Source: Paucisalibacillus algeriensis
GTDB lineage: Bacteria; Bacillota; Bacilli; Bacillales; Amphibacillaceae
Direction: 5' to 3'
Length of the DNA: 64,000 nt
NCBI RefSeq assembly: GCF_000577245.1
Contig: NZ_CBYO010000014.1
Coordinates: 186,001-250,000, forward strand
Shown: positions 17,547 to 25,692 of the stretch, piece by piece
Position numbering within the stretch: the first letter of the stretch is position 1
Layout of the letters: every line of letters begins with the position of its first letter
Program-made: the position numbers and the translations under genes
The notes under the pieces: generated by a model
What the model was told of the DNA's origin: nothing
Databases searched by the model: none
Seen by the model: only the letters and a program-made list of their open reading frames with translations

Positions 17547-18821
17547 TTAACGGTTTTTTTCGTCTGAAACCTGGTCTTTAATCAGCACTTCTTTATTATT
17601 TGGGCCCGTTAAGAAGATTTTACGAATAAAGAAGTAAACACCTAAATGCATTGCTCCAAATACAACTAGAAGAATTGGTATAATTATTTCTGATTCAAAA
17701 AAAGTGATGCCTAGTATAAAGAAGATAATCGAAATAACCCGCCCAATATTTATATACAATTCTCTAACGACAATATATTCAATTCTAAGGTCTCCTGCCT
17801 TCCATGCTTTTCCAATCACATCATATGTCATCGAAATATATGGTACATTCACAATTGGATAGGCAATTCCTATGATAATACCATAAATAATCAGCGTGAC
17901 ATAGCTAGCATGCGAAATAATGATAAATAGAGAAAGATAAAGCATTAGACTCCCAATTAAAATTGCCTTCTTTCGTTTGGCTGGTTTAATGAGCTTAGTA
18001 GCCAAAAAGTAAAAAACGAAAGAGAAGCCGGAAAAGTATAAGTTAAACATTCCAAGTGAGAGTTCACTCTGCGTTACAATATATACCCATAATGTAATTA
18101 CGAATAGGAATATTCCCTCACGGAAACCTTGAAAAAGGTGTGCATATAGAATACGATTCCAGTTTTTATTATTTTTTCTTTCCTCAACTATTCGCTTGAA
18201 GAGGTATATACCTTTAGCCGGCCTCCTTTTTAAAAACATGCTACAAACAACTGCACAAATAAATAATATAAATGATACAGTGAAAATCGTACTGTATCCA
18301 ATATTTGCTTCCATTTTAGAAATGATAAAGCCAGCAGAAAACGGTCCAATCATTCCACCAAATGACTGTAACACACCCAGGAATCCATTGAAAAAGTCCC
18401 TCGTATCCGGTTCTGTTATTTCAAACGTTAACACATTAAAGGCTAACCAATAGAAACCATAACCTACCCCCAAAAGGCTGCCTAACAAAATATTAAAATA
18501 TGCTGCATTTTCCCCTATCATCAGTACCATTAAAAAAAACAATGATAAAAATATAACTCCTAGCCTTAACACAATAACTCGGTCAACTTTCTTTGCAATT
18601 TTCCCCGCAAATATAAAGGTAATTGGCTGAAAAACAAATATGGCTAAGTTATAATAAGCTATTGTGAAATAATTTCCATCTGCTTGCTTCCATAAGTAGA
18701 TGTTTACAAATGTATTGGATAAGTATATTCCTAATGAATATAGACCACCAATCACCAACAATAAAATCAAATCTCTATTTATTTCAGTTTTACCGATTAC
18801 AGTTTGTAAGGTTTTATGCAT
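17547..18821 (-). CDS. yqgE: MFS transporter, YqgE-like
   Basis: A 424-residue major facilitator superfamily protein with twelve predicted transmembrane helices. The conserved loop between helices 2 and 3 is seen in the region FAGKIAKKVDRVIVLRLG. The substrate cannot be read from the sequence; the family is annotated as putative efflux. The position between pbpA and sodA matches B. subtilis yqgE. The ATG at 18821 has GGGG about nine bases upstream. Confidence 0.85.
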   Translation of the reverse strand: MHKTLQTVIGKTEINRDLILLLVIGGLYSLGIYLSNTFVNIYLWKQADGNYFTIAYYNLAIFVFQPITFIFAGKIAKKVDRVIVLRLGVIFLSLFFLMVLMIGENAAYFNILLGSLLGVGYGFYWLAFNVLTFEITEPDTRDFFNGFLGVLQSFGGMIGPFSAGFIISKMEANIGYSTIFTVSFILFICAVVCSMFLKRRPAKGIYLFKRIVEERKNNKNWNRILYAHLFQGFREGIFLFVITLWVYIVTQSELSLGMFNLYFSGFSFVFYFLATKLIKPAKRKKAILIGSLMLYLSLFIIISHASYVTLIIYGIIIGIAYPIVNVPYISMTYDVIGKAWKAGDLRIEYIVVRELYINIGRVISIIFFILGITFFESEIIIPILLVVFGAMHLGVYFFIRKIFLTGPNNKEVLIKDQVSDEKNR

Positions 18822-18888
18822 GTTGAATTGCCCCTTTTCTCTCTTTTCTTAGTGTAAGCAATTCAAAATGAGATATACAAAAAGAAAA

Positions 18889-18934
18889 AAGAAGGATGTC
18901 CAATAAAGTTTACACTCCTATGGACATCCTTCTT
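18889..18934 (-). terminator. Terminator of sodA
   Basis: Perfect 14-base arms AAGAAGGATGTCCA and TGGACATCCTTCTT around an 18-base loop, directly after sodA and before yqgE. Read leftwards a run TTTTTTCTTTTTG follows. Confidence 0.9.
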
Positions 18935-18947
18935 ACTATTAGATTAC

Positions 18948-19556
18948 TTATTTTGCTTCACTTAAGTTCTTTGCAACTTCATCCCAGTTAACAACATTCC
19001 AAAATGCTGATATATAGTCAGGTCGTCTATTTTGATAATGTAGGTAGTATGCATGTTCCCAAACATCAAGTCCTAGTAGCGGAGTCTTACCTTCCATTAA
19101 AGGAGAGTCTTGGTTAGGAGTACTTGTAACTTCAAGTTCACCGTTATTTAGAACTAACCAAGCCCAACCTGAACCAAAACGGCCAGCTGCTGCATTAGCA
19201 AATTCTTCTTTAAATTTATCTACACTACCAAATTTAACATTAATCTTTTCAGCTAACTCACCAGTTGGCTCACCGCCACCATTTGGAGATAGTACTTTCC
19301 AGAAAAGACTATGGTTAGCGTGGCCACCACCATTATTACGAACTGCTGTACGAATATTTTCAGGAACTGAATCAAGATTGCTTACTAAATCCTCAATAGA
19401 CTTAGCTTGTAGATCCGCATTCCCTTCTAGTGCAGCATTTAATTTTGTTACATAAGTATTATGATGCTTTGTATGATGGATGTTCATTGTTTCTTTGTCA
19501 ACGTGTGGCTCTAATGCATCATATGCATAAGGTAATTCAGGTAATTGAAATGCCAA
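18948..19556 (-). CDS. sodA: Manganese superoxide dismutase
   Basis: Converts superoxide to hydrogen peroxide and oxygen in the cytoplasm. The 202-residue protein has the four metal ligands His27, His82, Asp164 and His168 (the last two in DVWEHAYY). The glycines and Trp near GSGWAWLV fit the manganese-type enzyme. The start is TTG (19554-19556) with AAGGAGGAG seven to eight bases upstream. The upstream region includes a GGGTAT element that weakly resembles a sigma-B -10, but the matching -35 is poor. Confidence 0.95.
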   Translation of the reverse strand: MAFQLPELPYAYDALEPHVDKETMNIHHTKHHNTYVTKLNAALEGNADLQAKSIEDLVSNLDSVPENIRTAVRNNGGGHANHSLFWKVLSPNGGGEPTGELAEKINVKFGSVDKFKEEFANAAAGRFGSGWAWLVLNNGELEVTSTPNQDSPLMEGKTPLLGLDVWEHAYYLHYQNRRPDYISAFWNVVNWDEVAKNLSEAK

Positions 19557-19763
19557 AACGAACTCCTCCTTAAATTTTGTTATGGTTTAAAAGGATATAA
19601 TACCCTTTATTTGAAAGGTTATCACGCGTTACCATATCTTGCAAATTTTTTGCCCTAGATTACCAAATTAAATATGTAGGTGATGTTTGGAGATTGAAAT
19701 ACTCGCGTAGGCTAAATTTCAACTAAACTGTTGTTGTTTAATAATTTTCAGCAAAATAAAAAA

Positions 19764-19780
19764 ACAAGCCATAAGCTTGT
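19764..19780 (-). terminator. Terminator of the tRNA cluster
   Basis: Stem ACAAGC/GCTTGT with a five-base loop. Read leftwards it is followed by seven T residues, just after tRNA-Phe. Confidence 0.9.
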
Positions 19781-19786
19781 ATAAAA

Positions 19787-19862
<76 letters not shown>

Positions 19863-19975
19863 TAATATAATATGATGTTGAATTACAATGATTTCTCAGG
19901 CTACGTTCTGACCCCTGCATCTACTAGCTGTATCAAAGACGTAAATTCTTTGGGGTTACTCGTAGATAATTCATT

Positions 19976-20016
19976 GGATGTTATGCTCGTTGCTCTACCG
20001 ACTGAGCTACTGAACC
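19976..20016 (-). pseudogene. Truncated copy of the 5' half of tRNA-Phe
   Basis: Read leftwards from 20016, the sequence starts GGTTCAGTAGCTCAGTCGG and matches tRNA-Phe through the D arm and into the anticodon stem (AGAGCAAC), then diverges. It keeps the D arm perfectly. It has two changes in the acceptor strand, a broken anticodon arm and no T arm or 3' acceptor strand, so it cannot fold as a tRNA. The flank before it (ATTAGG) also resembles the tRNA-Phe flank. The 113 bases between it and the real tRNA-Phe match nothing I recognise. Confidence 0.75.
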
Positions 20017-20034
20017 TAATAATTATTCTAAGTA

Positions 20035-20127
20035 TGGAGGAGGTAGAGGGATTCGAACCCCCGCGCGGTTTGACCCGCCTGTCGGTTTTCAAGACCGATC
20101 CCTTCAGCCAGACTTGGGTATACCTCC
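20035..20127 (-). tRNA. tRNA-Ser (TGA)
   Basis: A 93-nt class II tRNA with a long variable arm and encoded CCA. Anticodon loop CTTGAAA (anticodon TGA), acceptor GGAGGTA/TACCTCC. Confidence 0.95.
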
Positions 20128-20136
20128 GAGTTTTAT

Positions 20137-20213
20137 TGGTGGACCCTGCAGGACTCGAACCTGCGACCGATCGGTTATGAGCCGATAGCTCTAACCAACT
20201 GAGCTAAGGGTCC
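20137..20213 (-). tRNA. tRNA-Ile2 (CAT, lysidine type)
   Basis: A 77-nt tRNA with CAT anticodon in loop CTCATAA. The body (GGACCCTTAGCTCAGTTGG) matches the Bacillus isoleucine tRNA whose C34 is modified to lysidine by TilS, rather than the methionine tRNAs. CCA is encoded. Confidence 0.85.
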
Positions 20214-20222
20214 TTTATAATA

Positions 20223-20298
20223 TGGGGCGATCGGTGGGGATCGAACCCACGAGTGCCGGAGCCACAATCCGGTGCGTTAACCACTTCGCCACGACCGC
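20223..20298 (-). tRNA. tRNA-His (GTG)
   Basis: Anticodon loop TTGTGGC, acceptor GCGGTCG/CGATCGC with one G-U pair, C73 and encoded CCA. The base just 5' (20299) encodes the G-1 that pairs with C73 in histidine tRNAs. Confidence 0.95.
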
Positions 20299-20322
20299 CA
20301 TGATGTTAAATGTGAAAGTAAA

Positions 20323-20399
20323 TGGTAGCGGCGGAGGGGATCGAACCCACGACCTCACGGGTATGAACCGTACGCTCTCGCCAGCTGAGCTACGCCGCC
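20323..20399 (-). tRNA. tRNA-Met (CAT), elongator
   Basis: A 77-nt tRNA with anticodon loop TTCATAC and acceptor GGCGGCG/CGCCGCT, matching the Bacillus elongator methionine tRNA. The T stem reads GTGGG/CCCTC and so contains a T-T mismatch at the second pair. CCA is encoded. Confidence 0.92.
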
Positions 20400-20408
20400 A
20401 TTTATATT

Positions 20409-20483
20409 TGGCTCCACAGGTAGGATTCGAACCTACGACCGATCGGTTAACAGCCGATTGCTCTACCACTGAGCTACTGTGGA
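20409..20483 (-). tRNA. tRNA-Asn (GTT)
   Basis: A 75-nt tRNA, first of the leftward cluster. Anticodon loop CTGTTAA, acceptor TCCACAG/CTGTGGA, G73 and encoded CCA. Confidence 0.95.
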
Positions 20484-20571
20484 ATAATAATATATTTACC
20501 TATCAAGTTATTCTATTCCTCAAAGTACATTCCCTAGAATTACTATCTACTTTTTAAGTGGCACGAGATAT

Positions 20572-20600
20572 AATTTATCATATTCAAGGATCCATGTCAA
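20572..20600 (-). promoter_or_regulatory. Putative sigma-A promoter of the tRNA cluster
   Basis: Read leftwards, a perfect -35 TTGACA (20600-20595) and -10 TAAATT (20577-20572) are 17 bases apart, about 90 bases before tRNA-Asn. The -10 matches only four of six positions. Confidence 0.55.
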
Positions 20601-20620
20601 CAAAAATTTTATTACTAAAT

Positions 20621-20644
20621 ATGTATTTGAAAATGTATTTGAAA
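20621..20644. repeat. Perfect 12-base tandem duplication
   Basis: ATGTATTTGAAA occurs twice head to tail in the non-coding stretch 20601-20853. I see no gene or known site in the rest of that AT-rich stretch. Confidence 0.8.
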
Positions 20645-20853
20645 ACGACAATATTTACTATAACACCTTTACAATAATATTTCAATATAAAAATTAATTT
20701 TTTTCTACGATCTTCAACTACGCATCATTAAAAATTCATTAACACCATTAAATACTACTGTTGTGAGGAAGAATCCATCCTCTATTTAACTTAATCTATC
20801 AATTTAAATGAAATATTAAAATTACTTGTAGAATTAAGCGATAATGAATACTA

Positions 20854-20892
20854 TTGATATAAATTAAAACACTTCCGCGCAGTTTCTATCAA
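20854..20892. repeat. Dispersed repeat, copy E (end sequence only)
   Basis: CCGCGCAGTTTCTATCAA (20875-20892) is the terminal inverted repeat of the elements at 40575-40743 and 63123-63399. An imperfect partner TTGATATAAATT lies at 20854-20865, so this may be a collapsed copy. Downstream, 20893-20980 resembles the sequence that follows the copy at 63123-63399, including the terminator. Confidence 0.7.
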
Positions 20893-20927
20893 TTAGCCAC
20901 CAAAGCTACAATCCAAACCAAAAAGAA

Positions 20928-20980
20928 AAATCCGAACTAATGCTAATTCTAATGAAAGAATTTGATCATAGTTCGAATTT
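20928..20980 (-). terminator. Terminator of the Na/Pi cotransporter gene
   Basis: Arms AAATCCGAACTA and TAGTTCGAATTT (one G-U pair in the leftward transcript). A tract TTTCTTTTTGG follows. The same hairpin family occurs at 63433-63486. Confidence 0.75.
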
Positions 20981-21015
20981 CACTTTATCTAAAACATATG
21001 CCAGCCTTTTTCGTT

Positions 21016-22644
21016 TTAATGATCTGCCAAGACTGCCTCAGCTATATTAACAGCATGATCACCAATACGTTCTAAGTTAGAAACGATATCAACAAATACG
21101 ATACCCGCTGATACACTACATTCTCCTTCATTCATGCGAATGATATGCTTTTTACGATAATTACGTTCCATTTTATCAATTTGATCTTCTTTTTGCATGA
21201 CAGCAAGCGCTTCTTCTCTATCTTCTTTATCAAGTGCATGTATAGCTTGCTTTACTGTCGACATCGTTAAATCAAACATATTATTTAAGTCTTCTTGAGC
21301 TTTATCGGTTATAACTACTTTATTAGATATCTTATAATCGATTAATTCGATTATATTCTCGAAATGATCGCCAATTCTCTCAATATCACGAACGGAATCC
21401 ATTAACAGGGTATGTTTTTCACTTTCAAATTCAGACAAAGAACCGCCAGATATATCAATTAAATAATCGGTAATGCTTCGATCTAGACTATTAAGTGCAC
21501 CTTCAATTTGCATTGCCAAATCAGCATGTTTCGTCTGATTAGTTGTTAAATAAAGATTAGTTTCTTCCAACCCTTGGTGTGCATATTCACCCATTCTGAC
21601 AATTTCTGCTTTAGCTTGGTCCAATGCTAATGCAGATGACTGTTGAATAAAGATCGGATCTAAGTGCTGCGGCTTATATTCAATCGTTGTATCTTTACCT
21701 GGAACAATCTTTGTTACAATCCATGCTAATACTGCTATAAATGGAAATTGGATAATTGTATTGAGAATATTAAAACTTCCATGAGCAAAAGCAATCGTCA
21801 TTTCTTCATTCAATGAAAATAAATCTTGTAAGTATAGTACGTACCTTTCAAATAGTCCGAGGATTAGCAAAAATATTATAGTCCCTACAAGGTTAAATAT
21901 AACATGTACACCCGCAGCTCGCCTTGCAGCCACCGAAGCTCCAAGAGATGCCAACACTGCTGTTATTGTAGTTCCTATATTATCTCCAAATAATACTGGT
22001 AATGCAGCATCTAATCCAATGGCACCTTCTGAATATAATCCTTGTAATATCCCAATAGTTGCACTAGAGCTTTGAACAATTAAAGTAAATAATGTCCCGA
22101 TAACAACTCCTAAAACCTCATGTTCACTCATACTTACTGTTAAATCCTGAAACGCTTGTAAGGAACGTAATGGTTTCATACCACTACTCATCAATTCAAG
22201 TCCGAAGAACAAGGCTCCAAAACCAAACACTGTTTGTCCAATTGCAGTTACTTTTTGGTGTTTAAAGAAGAAAATTAAAAAGGCACCTACCGCAAGGATT
22301 GGTAACGCATATTCACCTAAGTCAATACCTATGATGAACGCTGTCACCGTCGTACCTATATTGGCACCCATTATGACACCTATAGCTTGTCTAAGCGTCA
22401 TAAAACCAGCATTCACGAGACCTACCGTTAATACAGTAGTTCCAGAACTACTTTGAATTAATACCGTTACAATTATACCAGCAAGAACCCCAAGGAAAGG
22501 ATTGCTTGTAAAACGGTCTAATATATCCCGTAAACGATCTCCGGCAGACTTTTGTAATCCATCGCCCATAAATTTAATACCTAAAAGAAATATACCTAAA
22601 CCACCGATGAATTCAAAAATCAATTTTTGTACATCTATTTCCAA
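21016..22644 (-). CDS. Na/Pi cotransporter family protein with PhoU-like tail
   Basis: A 542-residue NptA/YjbB-type transporter. The membrane half has two inverted repeats, each with the QSSS motif (64-67 and 191-194) and a following G-(A/D)-NIGTT motif (about 93-99 and 220-226) that form the sodium and phosphate path. The C-terminal part (about 340-540) is helical with PhoU-like ERIGDH motifs repeated twice (ERIGDHFENI and ERIGDHAVNI). It probably moves inorganic phosphate with sodium. The start is TTG at 22644 with AAAGGGG ten bases upstream. A Pho-box-like set of hexamers lies 95-135 bases upstream. Confidence 0.9.
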   Translation of the reverse strand: MEIDVQKLIFEFIGGLGIFLLGIKFMGDGLQKSAGDRLRDILDRFTSNPFLGVLAGIIVTVLIQSSSGTTVLTVGLVNAGFMTLRQAIGVIMGANIGTTVTAFIIGIDLGEYALPILAVGAFLIFFFKHQKVTAIGQTVFGFGALFFGLELMSSGMKPLRSLQAFQDLTVSMSEHEVLGVVIGTLFTLIVQSSSATIGILQGLYSEGAIGLDAALPVLFGDNIGTTITAVLASLGASVAARRAAGVHVIFNLVGTIIFLLILGLFERYVLYLQDLFSLNEEMTIAFAHGSFNILNTIIQFPFIAVLAWIVTKIVPGKDTTIEYKPQHLDPIFIQQSSALALDQAKAEIVRMGEYAHQGLEETNLYLTTNQTKHADLAMQIEGALNSLDRSITDYLIDISGGSLSEFESEKHTLLMDSVRDIERIGDHFENIIELIDYKISNKVVITDKAQEDLNNMFDLTMSTVKQAIHALDKEDREEALAVMQKEDQIDKMERNYRKKHIIRMNEGECSVSAGIVFVDIVSNLERIGDHAVNIAEAVLADH

Positions 22645-22738
22645 TGGATATTCGCCCCTTTAAAAAAGTTGTCGTATGTATTCCCTATTTGCACACACCC
22701 TAATCATTATTGTAAAAACTACATGATTTGTAAAGTAA

Positions 22739-22778
22739 TTATGAAAAACTTTACATTAAATTTACAATTGAGTTTACT
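22739..22778. promoter_or_regulatory. Possible PhoP-box-like repeats upstream of the Na/Pi gene
   Basis: On the + strand, hexamers TTATGA, TTTACA, TTTACA and TTTACT lie at 22739, 22750, 22761 and 22773. The spacings are 11, 11 and 12 bases. Three fit TT(A/T/C)ACA well. The orientation is opposite to the downstream gene and the distance to its start is about 95 bases, so the link is weaker than for phoU. Confidence 0.4.
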
Positions 22779-22820
22779 TATTCAGTAAAGTTCATAAAAA
22801 TAGTTTGCCTTAAGTCCAAA

Positions 22821-22855
22821 AAAAAATTCTTAGGCAAATACCTAAGAATTTTTTT
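22821..22855 (-). terminator. Terminator overlapping the NfeD-like gene end
   Basis: Arms AAAAAATTCTTAGG and CCTAAGAATTTTTTT with a six-base loop. The TAG stop codon (22842-22844) lies inside the stem. Confidence 0.88.
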
Positions 22856-23477
22856 GAGGTTCAACTAATATTTTTGTACCATCCACTTGCATGACAATAA
22901 TTTCGGTCCCTTTAGGAATCCACTGGCCATTTGAAACAGCACTATAATCCTTCGTCCCGATACGAATAGTACCAACAGGTCGCATATCATTTAAAGTTAT
23001 ACCTTTTTGATTTAATAATGTTCGATATTCTTTATTAATGGAATTATACCCTGCTTCGCTTGTTAATTGATCTTTTAAGGTAATTTTATTCCACATATCT
23101 CTTCGTTTAAAAACTTTCAAAAAGAATAGAGATCCCCCTGTACCGAGTAAAACGCCAAGAACAGCATATAACCCTGCAGCGAAATTTGGAGCAGGAAGTG
23201 CTACAGAAGCTAACATGCTTGCAGTTCCAATAACTGCCAAGGTTCCATCATTTAACACTTTACCATCAATAATGATTAAGAGTATTCCGATGAAATAAAT
23301 TATTAGCATAAGAATAAGGGAGTCAGTTTCCAAATATACTGTGAAGTAAACAGTAATAAATCCAATACCTAATAATGCAAAAATCCCTCTCATATTTACT
23401 AATACTTCACCAAGTAAAAATAATGTACCTAGACCTGTTATAACTAAAGCAATCCATTCTTGAGAAAATATTTCCAT
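22842..23477 (-). CDS. NfeD family membrane protein
   Basis: About 211 residues: four or five transmembrane helices (residues 10-125) followed by a soluble C-terminal domain. That domain has an OB-fold-like NfeD pattern (GITLNDMRPVGTIRIGTKDY and WIPKGTEIIVMQVDGTKILV). NfeD proteins are usually encoded beside flotillins or membrane serine proteases; here the gene stands alone and lacks the protease domain. Its role may be in membrane organisation, by analogy only. The ATG at 23477 follows AGAGGGAG; an upstream in-frame extension overlaps the divergent gene and has no ribosome site. Confidence 0.85.
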   Translation of the reverse strand: MEIFSQEWIALVITGLGTLFLLGEVLVNMRGIFALLGIGFITVYFTVYLETDSLILMLIIYFIGILLIIIDGKVLNDGTLAVIGTASMLASVALPAPNFAAGLYAVLGVLLGTGGSLFFLKVFKRRDMWNKITLKDQLTSEAGYNSINKEYRTLLNQKGITLNDMRPVGTIRIGTKDYSAVSNGQWIPKGTEIIVMQVDGTKILVEPQKNS

Positions 23478-23553
23478 ATTCTTCTCCCTCTCACAATGTT
23501 CTTTCTTTATATACGTTTTATTATAATAAATAGTTTCAAAATAAAGGAGTAAT

Positions 23554-23880
23554 ATGATGAAAAAAACAATTGTTAATATTTTCATTATACTATTTTTAAT
23601 CAGTGTCTATAAAGATTTAACGTTTGGTACAGATATTTCCACTAAAAATAAAATAGTAGATAATCCAACTGAAAATATGGACGAACTGCCATTTGATGTT
23701 ATAAAAGTAAAAATTAATGCTGGGGATACTGTATTGACCGTAATGGAGAAGTTAAATCCAACATGGAGCAACCTAAACATTGAACAAATCCTACAGGATT
23801 TTTCATCGTTAAATCCAAATATAAACCCTAACCATTTGCAACAGAATCACTTTTACTTCTTCCCAAAATACCACCATTAA
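23554..23880 (+). CDS. yqfZ: YqfZ-like secreted LysM-like protein
   Basis: A 108-residue protein with an N-terminal hydrophobic helix (IVNIFIILFLISVY) that may be a signal or anchor. A C-terminal part (VKINAGDTVLTVMEKLNPTW and LNPNINPNHLQQNHFYFFP) reads like a LysM domain. This suggests an exported peptidoglycan-binding protein. Position and size fit B. subtilis yqfZ, and I name it on that basis. The ribosome site AAAGGAG precedes two adjacent ATG codons; either could start. Confidence 0.7.
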   Translation: MMKKTIVNIFIILFLISVYKDLTFGTDISTKNKIVDNPTENMDELPFDVIKVKINAGDTVLTVMEKLNPTWSNLNIEQILQDFSSLNPNINPNHLQQNHFYFFPKYHH

Positions 23881-23883
23881 AAA

Positions 23884-23910
23884 AGAGGCCAGGTAATAAC
23901 CTAGCCCCTT
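23884..23910. terminator. Hairpin between yqfZ and yqfX
   Basis: Arms AGGCCAGGT and ACCTAGCCCCT, with one mismatch. A/T-rich flanks on both sides suggest a weak bidirectional terminator for the converging genes. Confidence 0.6.
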
Positions 23911-23913
23911 CAT

Positions 23914-24288
23914 TTAAACAAATGGCAATATAAATAGTGTTATCAAGATTGAAATTGCTCCCGCCGCTATAGCAATGTTACCAAGCGTATTGGCATGGCG
24001 GTTTCTGGCTATAAATCCTACAATAATCCCCGCACCACCGAGAAGAATAGGCGCCCAGAAGAAAGATGCGATAGATAAAGCTAATGCAATCCATCCTATG
24101 GAAGTATTCGCACGCTCGCCATCATCTTCAATTGTCACATTTCTTCTGTAGTCATCTGCTGTTAACTCAGCAGCAGTTTCCTCATCACGGCTACTAAAGA
24201 TACCATCCGTGTGATTGGAAATATAATAATCCTCTTCGCCATGCTTTGGAGCTTTCTCAACGTCATTTGTACGATTGTTATCGTCCAT
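23914..24288 (-). CDS. yqfX: YqfX-like small membrane protein
   Basis: A 124-residue protein. The first 60 residues are acidic and soluble (EEDYYISNHTDG and DEETAAELTADDY). Two hydrophobic helices follow (SIGWIALALSIASFFWAPIL and ILGG-to-FILPFV), joined by a short basic turn ARNRHANTLG. This resembles DUF4190/YqfX-type proteins of the same locus in Bacillus. Function unknown. A good AAGGAGG site precedes the ATG. Confidence 0.72.
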   Translation of the reverse strand: MDDNNRTNDVEKAPKHGEEDYYISNHTDGIFSSRDEETAAELTADDYRRNVTIEDDGERANTSIGWIALALSIASFFWAPILLGGAGIIVGFIARNRHANTLGNIAIAAGAISILITLFILPFV

Positions 24289-24454
24289 GATTGACCTCCT
24301 TCTAATATGATGAGGTGCATCTATAGTTTATGACGAATAGGAAATTCTATAATGTTACATTTTACCATAAATTGAATCAACCACTATTTTAATGAAACAA
24401 GTTGATAATAAACAAATGGATGCATATAGTGAAAAGCAGGAGGCGTTGGTTGAT

Positions 24455-24739
24455 ATGTCTATATTTATTAAACAAATGATAATCAATAAAATGAGACAAA
24501 TTACACCTGAAGAAATATTAGATTATTCCCAGAAATATGGATTTGTTATTAGTATGGAACAAGCAATAGAAATTTCAAATTATGTACGCAAAAAGAAAAT
24601 TAACCCTTTTGACAGAAGAGAACGCGAAAAGATGCTGAAGGATTTAACTGAAATAACCGATCAAAAAACAGCAATCAAAGCAAACAAGCTTTTTTATGAA
24701 CTTATTAAATCATATGGTTTAGAACATCTTTTCAATTAA
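24455..24739 (+). CDS. yqfT: YqfT-like protein (DUF2624)
   Basis: About 94 residues, soluble and mostly helical, with MRQITPEEILDYSQKYGF and an RKKKINPFDRRER segment that fit the DUF2624 family. Function unknown. I start it at the ATG at 24455, eleven bases after AGGAGG. A longer in-frame start at 24392 lacks a ribosome site and would add 21 residues absent from relatives. Confidence 0.78.
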   Translation: MSIFIKQMIINKMRQITPEEILDYSQKYGFVISMEQAIEISNYVRKKKINPFDRREREKMLKDLTEITDQKTAIKANKLFYELIKSYGLEHLFN

Positions 24740-24771
24740 AAAGCTACCTCGATAATCCGAGGTAGCTTTTT
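24738..24771. terminator. Bidirectional terminator between yqfT and nfo
   Basis: Perfect arms AAAAAGCTACCTCG and CGAGGTAGCTTTTT with a six-base loop. It overlaps the yqfT stop and serves nfo on the other strand. Confidence 0.92.
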
Positions 24772-24783
24772 CAAAATCACTAT

Positions 24784-25677
24784 CTATTGATTCATAATTA
24801 TTTGCTGTAAATCATCATTGAATTTACCATTACGAATCATCTCAATTTCAAATTTATATGGAGGTTTTTTAGTTTTCTTGTCCAATCCTACATATGGCGT
24901 TTCTAAAATCTTAGGTAACGCAGCTAACTGAGGGTGATTAATTACATAATGTAAGGCTTCAAAACCAATGTGACCAAAGCCAATGTTTTCATGACGATCT
25001 TTGTGAGCTCCTCTTTCATTTTTGGAATCATTTACATGAACCACTTTAATTCGGTCAACTCCAATAATTTTATCAAATTCCTCTAATACCCCATCAAAAT
25101 CATTTACGATGTCATAACCAGCATCATGAATGTGACAAGTATCTAAACATACGGATAATTTTTCGTTACGTGTAACACCATCGATAATTTTCGCTAACTC
25201 ATCGAAGGTTCTTCCAATTTCAGACCCTTTTCCAGCCATAGTTTCTAATGCAATTTGGACATGGTTATCTCTTTCTAAGACCTCATTTAGTCCTTCAATA
25301 ATTTTCTTAATGCCATCCTCCGGTCCAGCACCAACGTGGGCTCCAGGATGAAGTACAATTTGCTTTGCTCCAATTGCTTCTGTACGTTCTATTTCAGTTC
25401 TTAAAAAGTTTACTCCCAATTCAAAGGTTTCTGGTTTTGTCGTGTTTCCAATATTAATTATATATGGCGCATGAACTACAATATCGGCAATTCCGTTTTC
25501 TGCCATATGTTTTACGCCTTCATCAATATTTAGTTCTTCAATTGGCTTCCTTCTCGTATTTTGAGGAGCGCCTGTATAAATCATAAACGTATTCGCACCA
25601 TAAGAAACTGCTTCCTCACTAGAAGCTAAAAGCATTTTCTTTCCACTCATTGAAACATGTGATCCAATTTTCAACAT
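24784..25677 (-). CDS. nfo: Endonuclease IV (AP endonuclease)
   Basis: Cleaves DNA 5' of abasic sites and removes damaged 3' ends in base excision repair. The 297-residue TIM-barrel protein has the metal-binding motifs [31 protein letters not shown] and [20 protein letters not shown]. These contain the ligands of the three-zinc site. It follows cshB by 15 bases, so the two are probably co-transcribed, as in B. subtilis (yqfR-yqfS). Confidence 0.95.
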   Translation of the reverse strand: MLKIGSHVSMSGKKMLLASSEEAVSYGANTFMIYTGAPQNTRRKPIEELNIDEGVKHMAENGIADIVVHAPYIINIGNTTKPETFELGVNFLRTEIERTEAIGAKQIVLHPGAHVGAGPEDGIKKIIEGLNEVLERDNHVQIALETMAGKGSEIGRTFDELAKIIDGVTRNEKLSVCLDTCHIHDAGYDIVNDFDGVLEEFDKIIGVDRIKVVHVNDSKNERGAHKDRHENIGFGHIGFEALHYVINHPQLAALPKILETPYVGLDKKTKKPPYKFEIEMIRNGKFNDDLQQIIMNQ

Positions 25678-25692
25678 TGTATTTCTCCCCCA

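Noticed and set aside
19557-19640. Sigma-B promoter for sodA
   Set aside because: GGGTAT is a perfect -10, but the sequence 14 bases upstream (GTGATA) matches only three of six positions of GTTTAA. A sigma-A reading is equally possible.
19863-20034. tRNA with an intron (group I-like) instead of a tRNA pseudogene
   Set aside because: No T arm or acceptor 3' strand matching the 5' half follows before the next complete tRNA, and the 113-base insert is too short for a group I intron.
19872-20557. Protein-coding genes over the tRNA cluster
   Set aside because: Open frames on both strands there simply read through conserved tRNA genes; such tRNA-derived translations are a known artefact.
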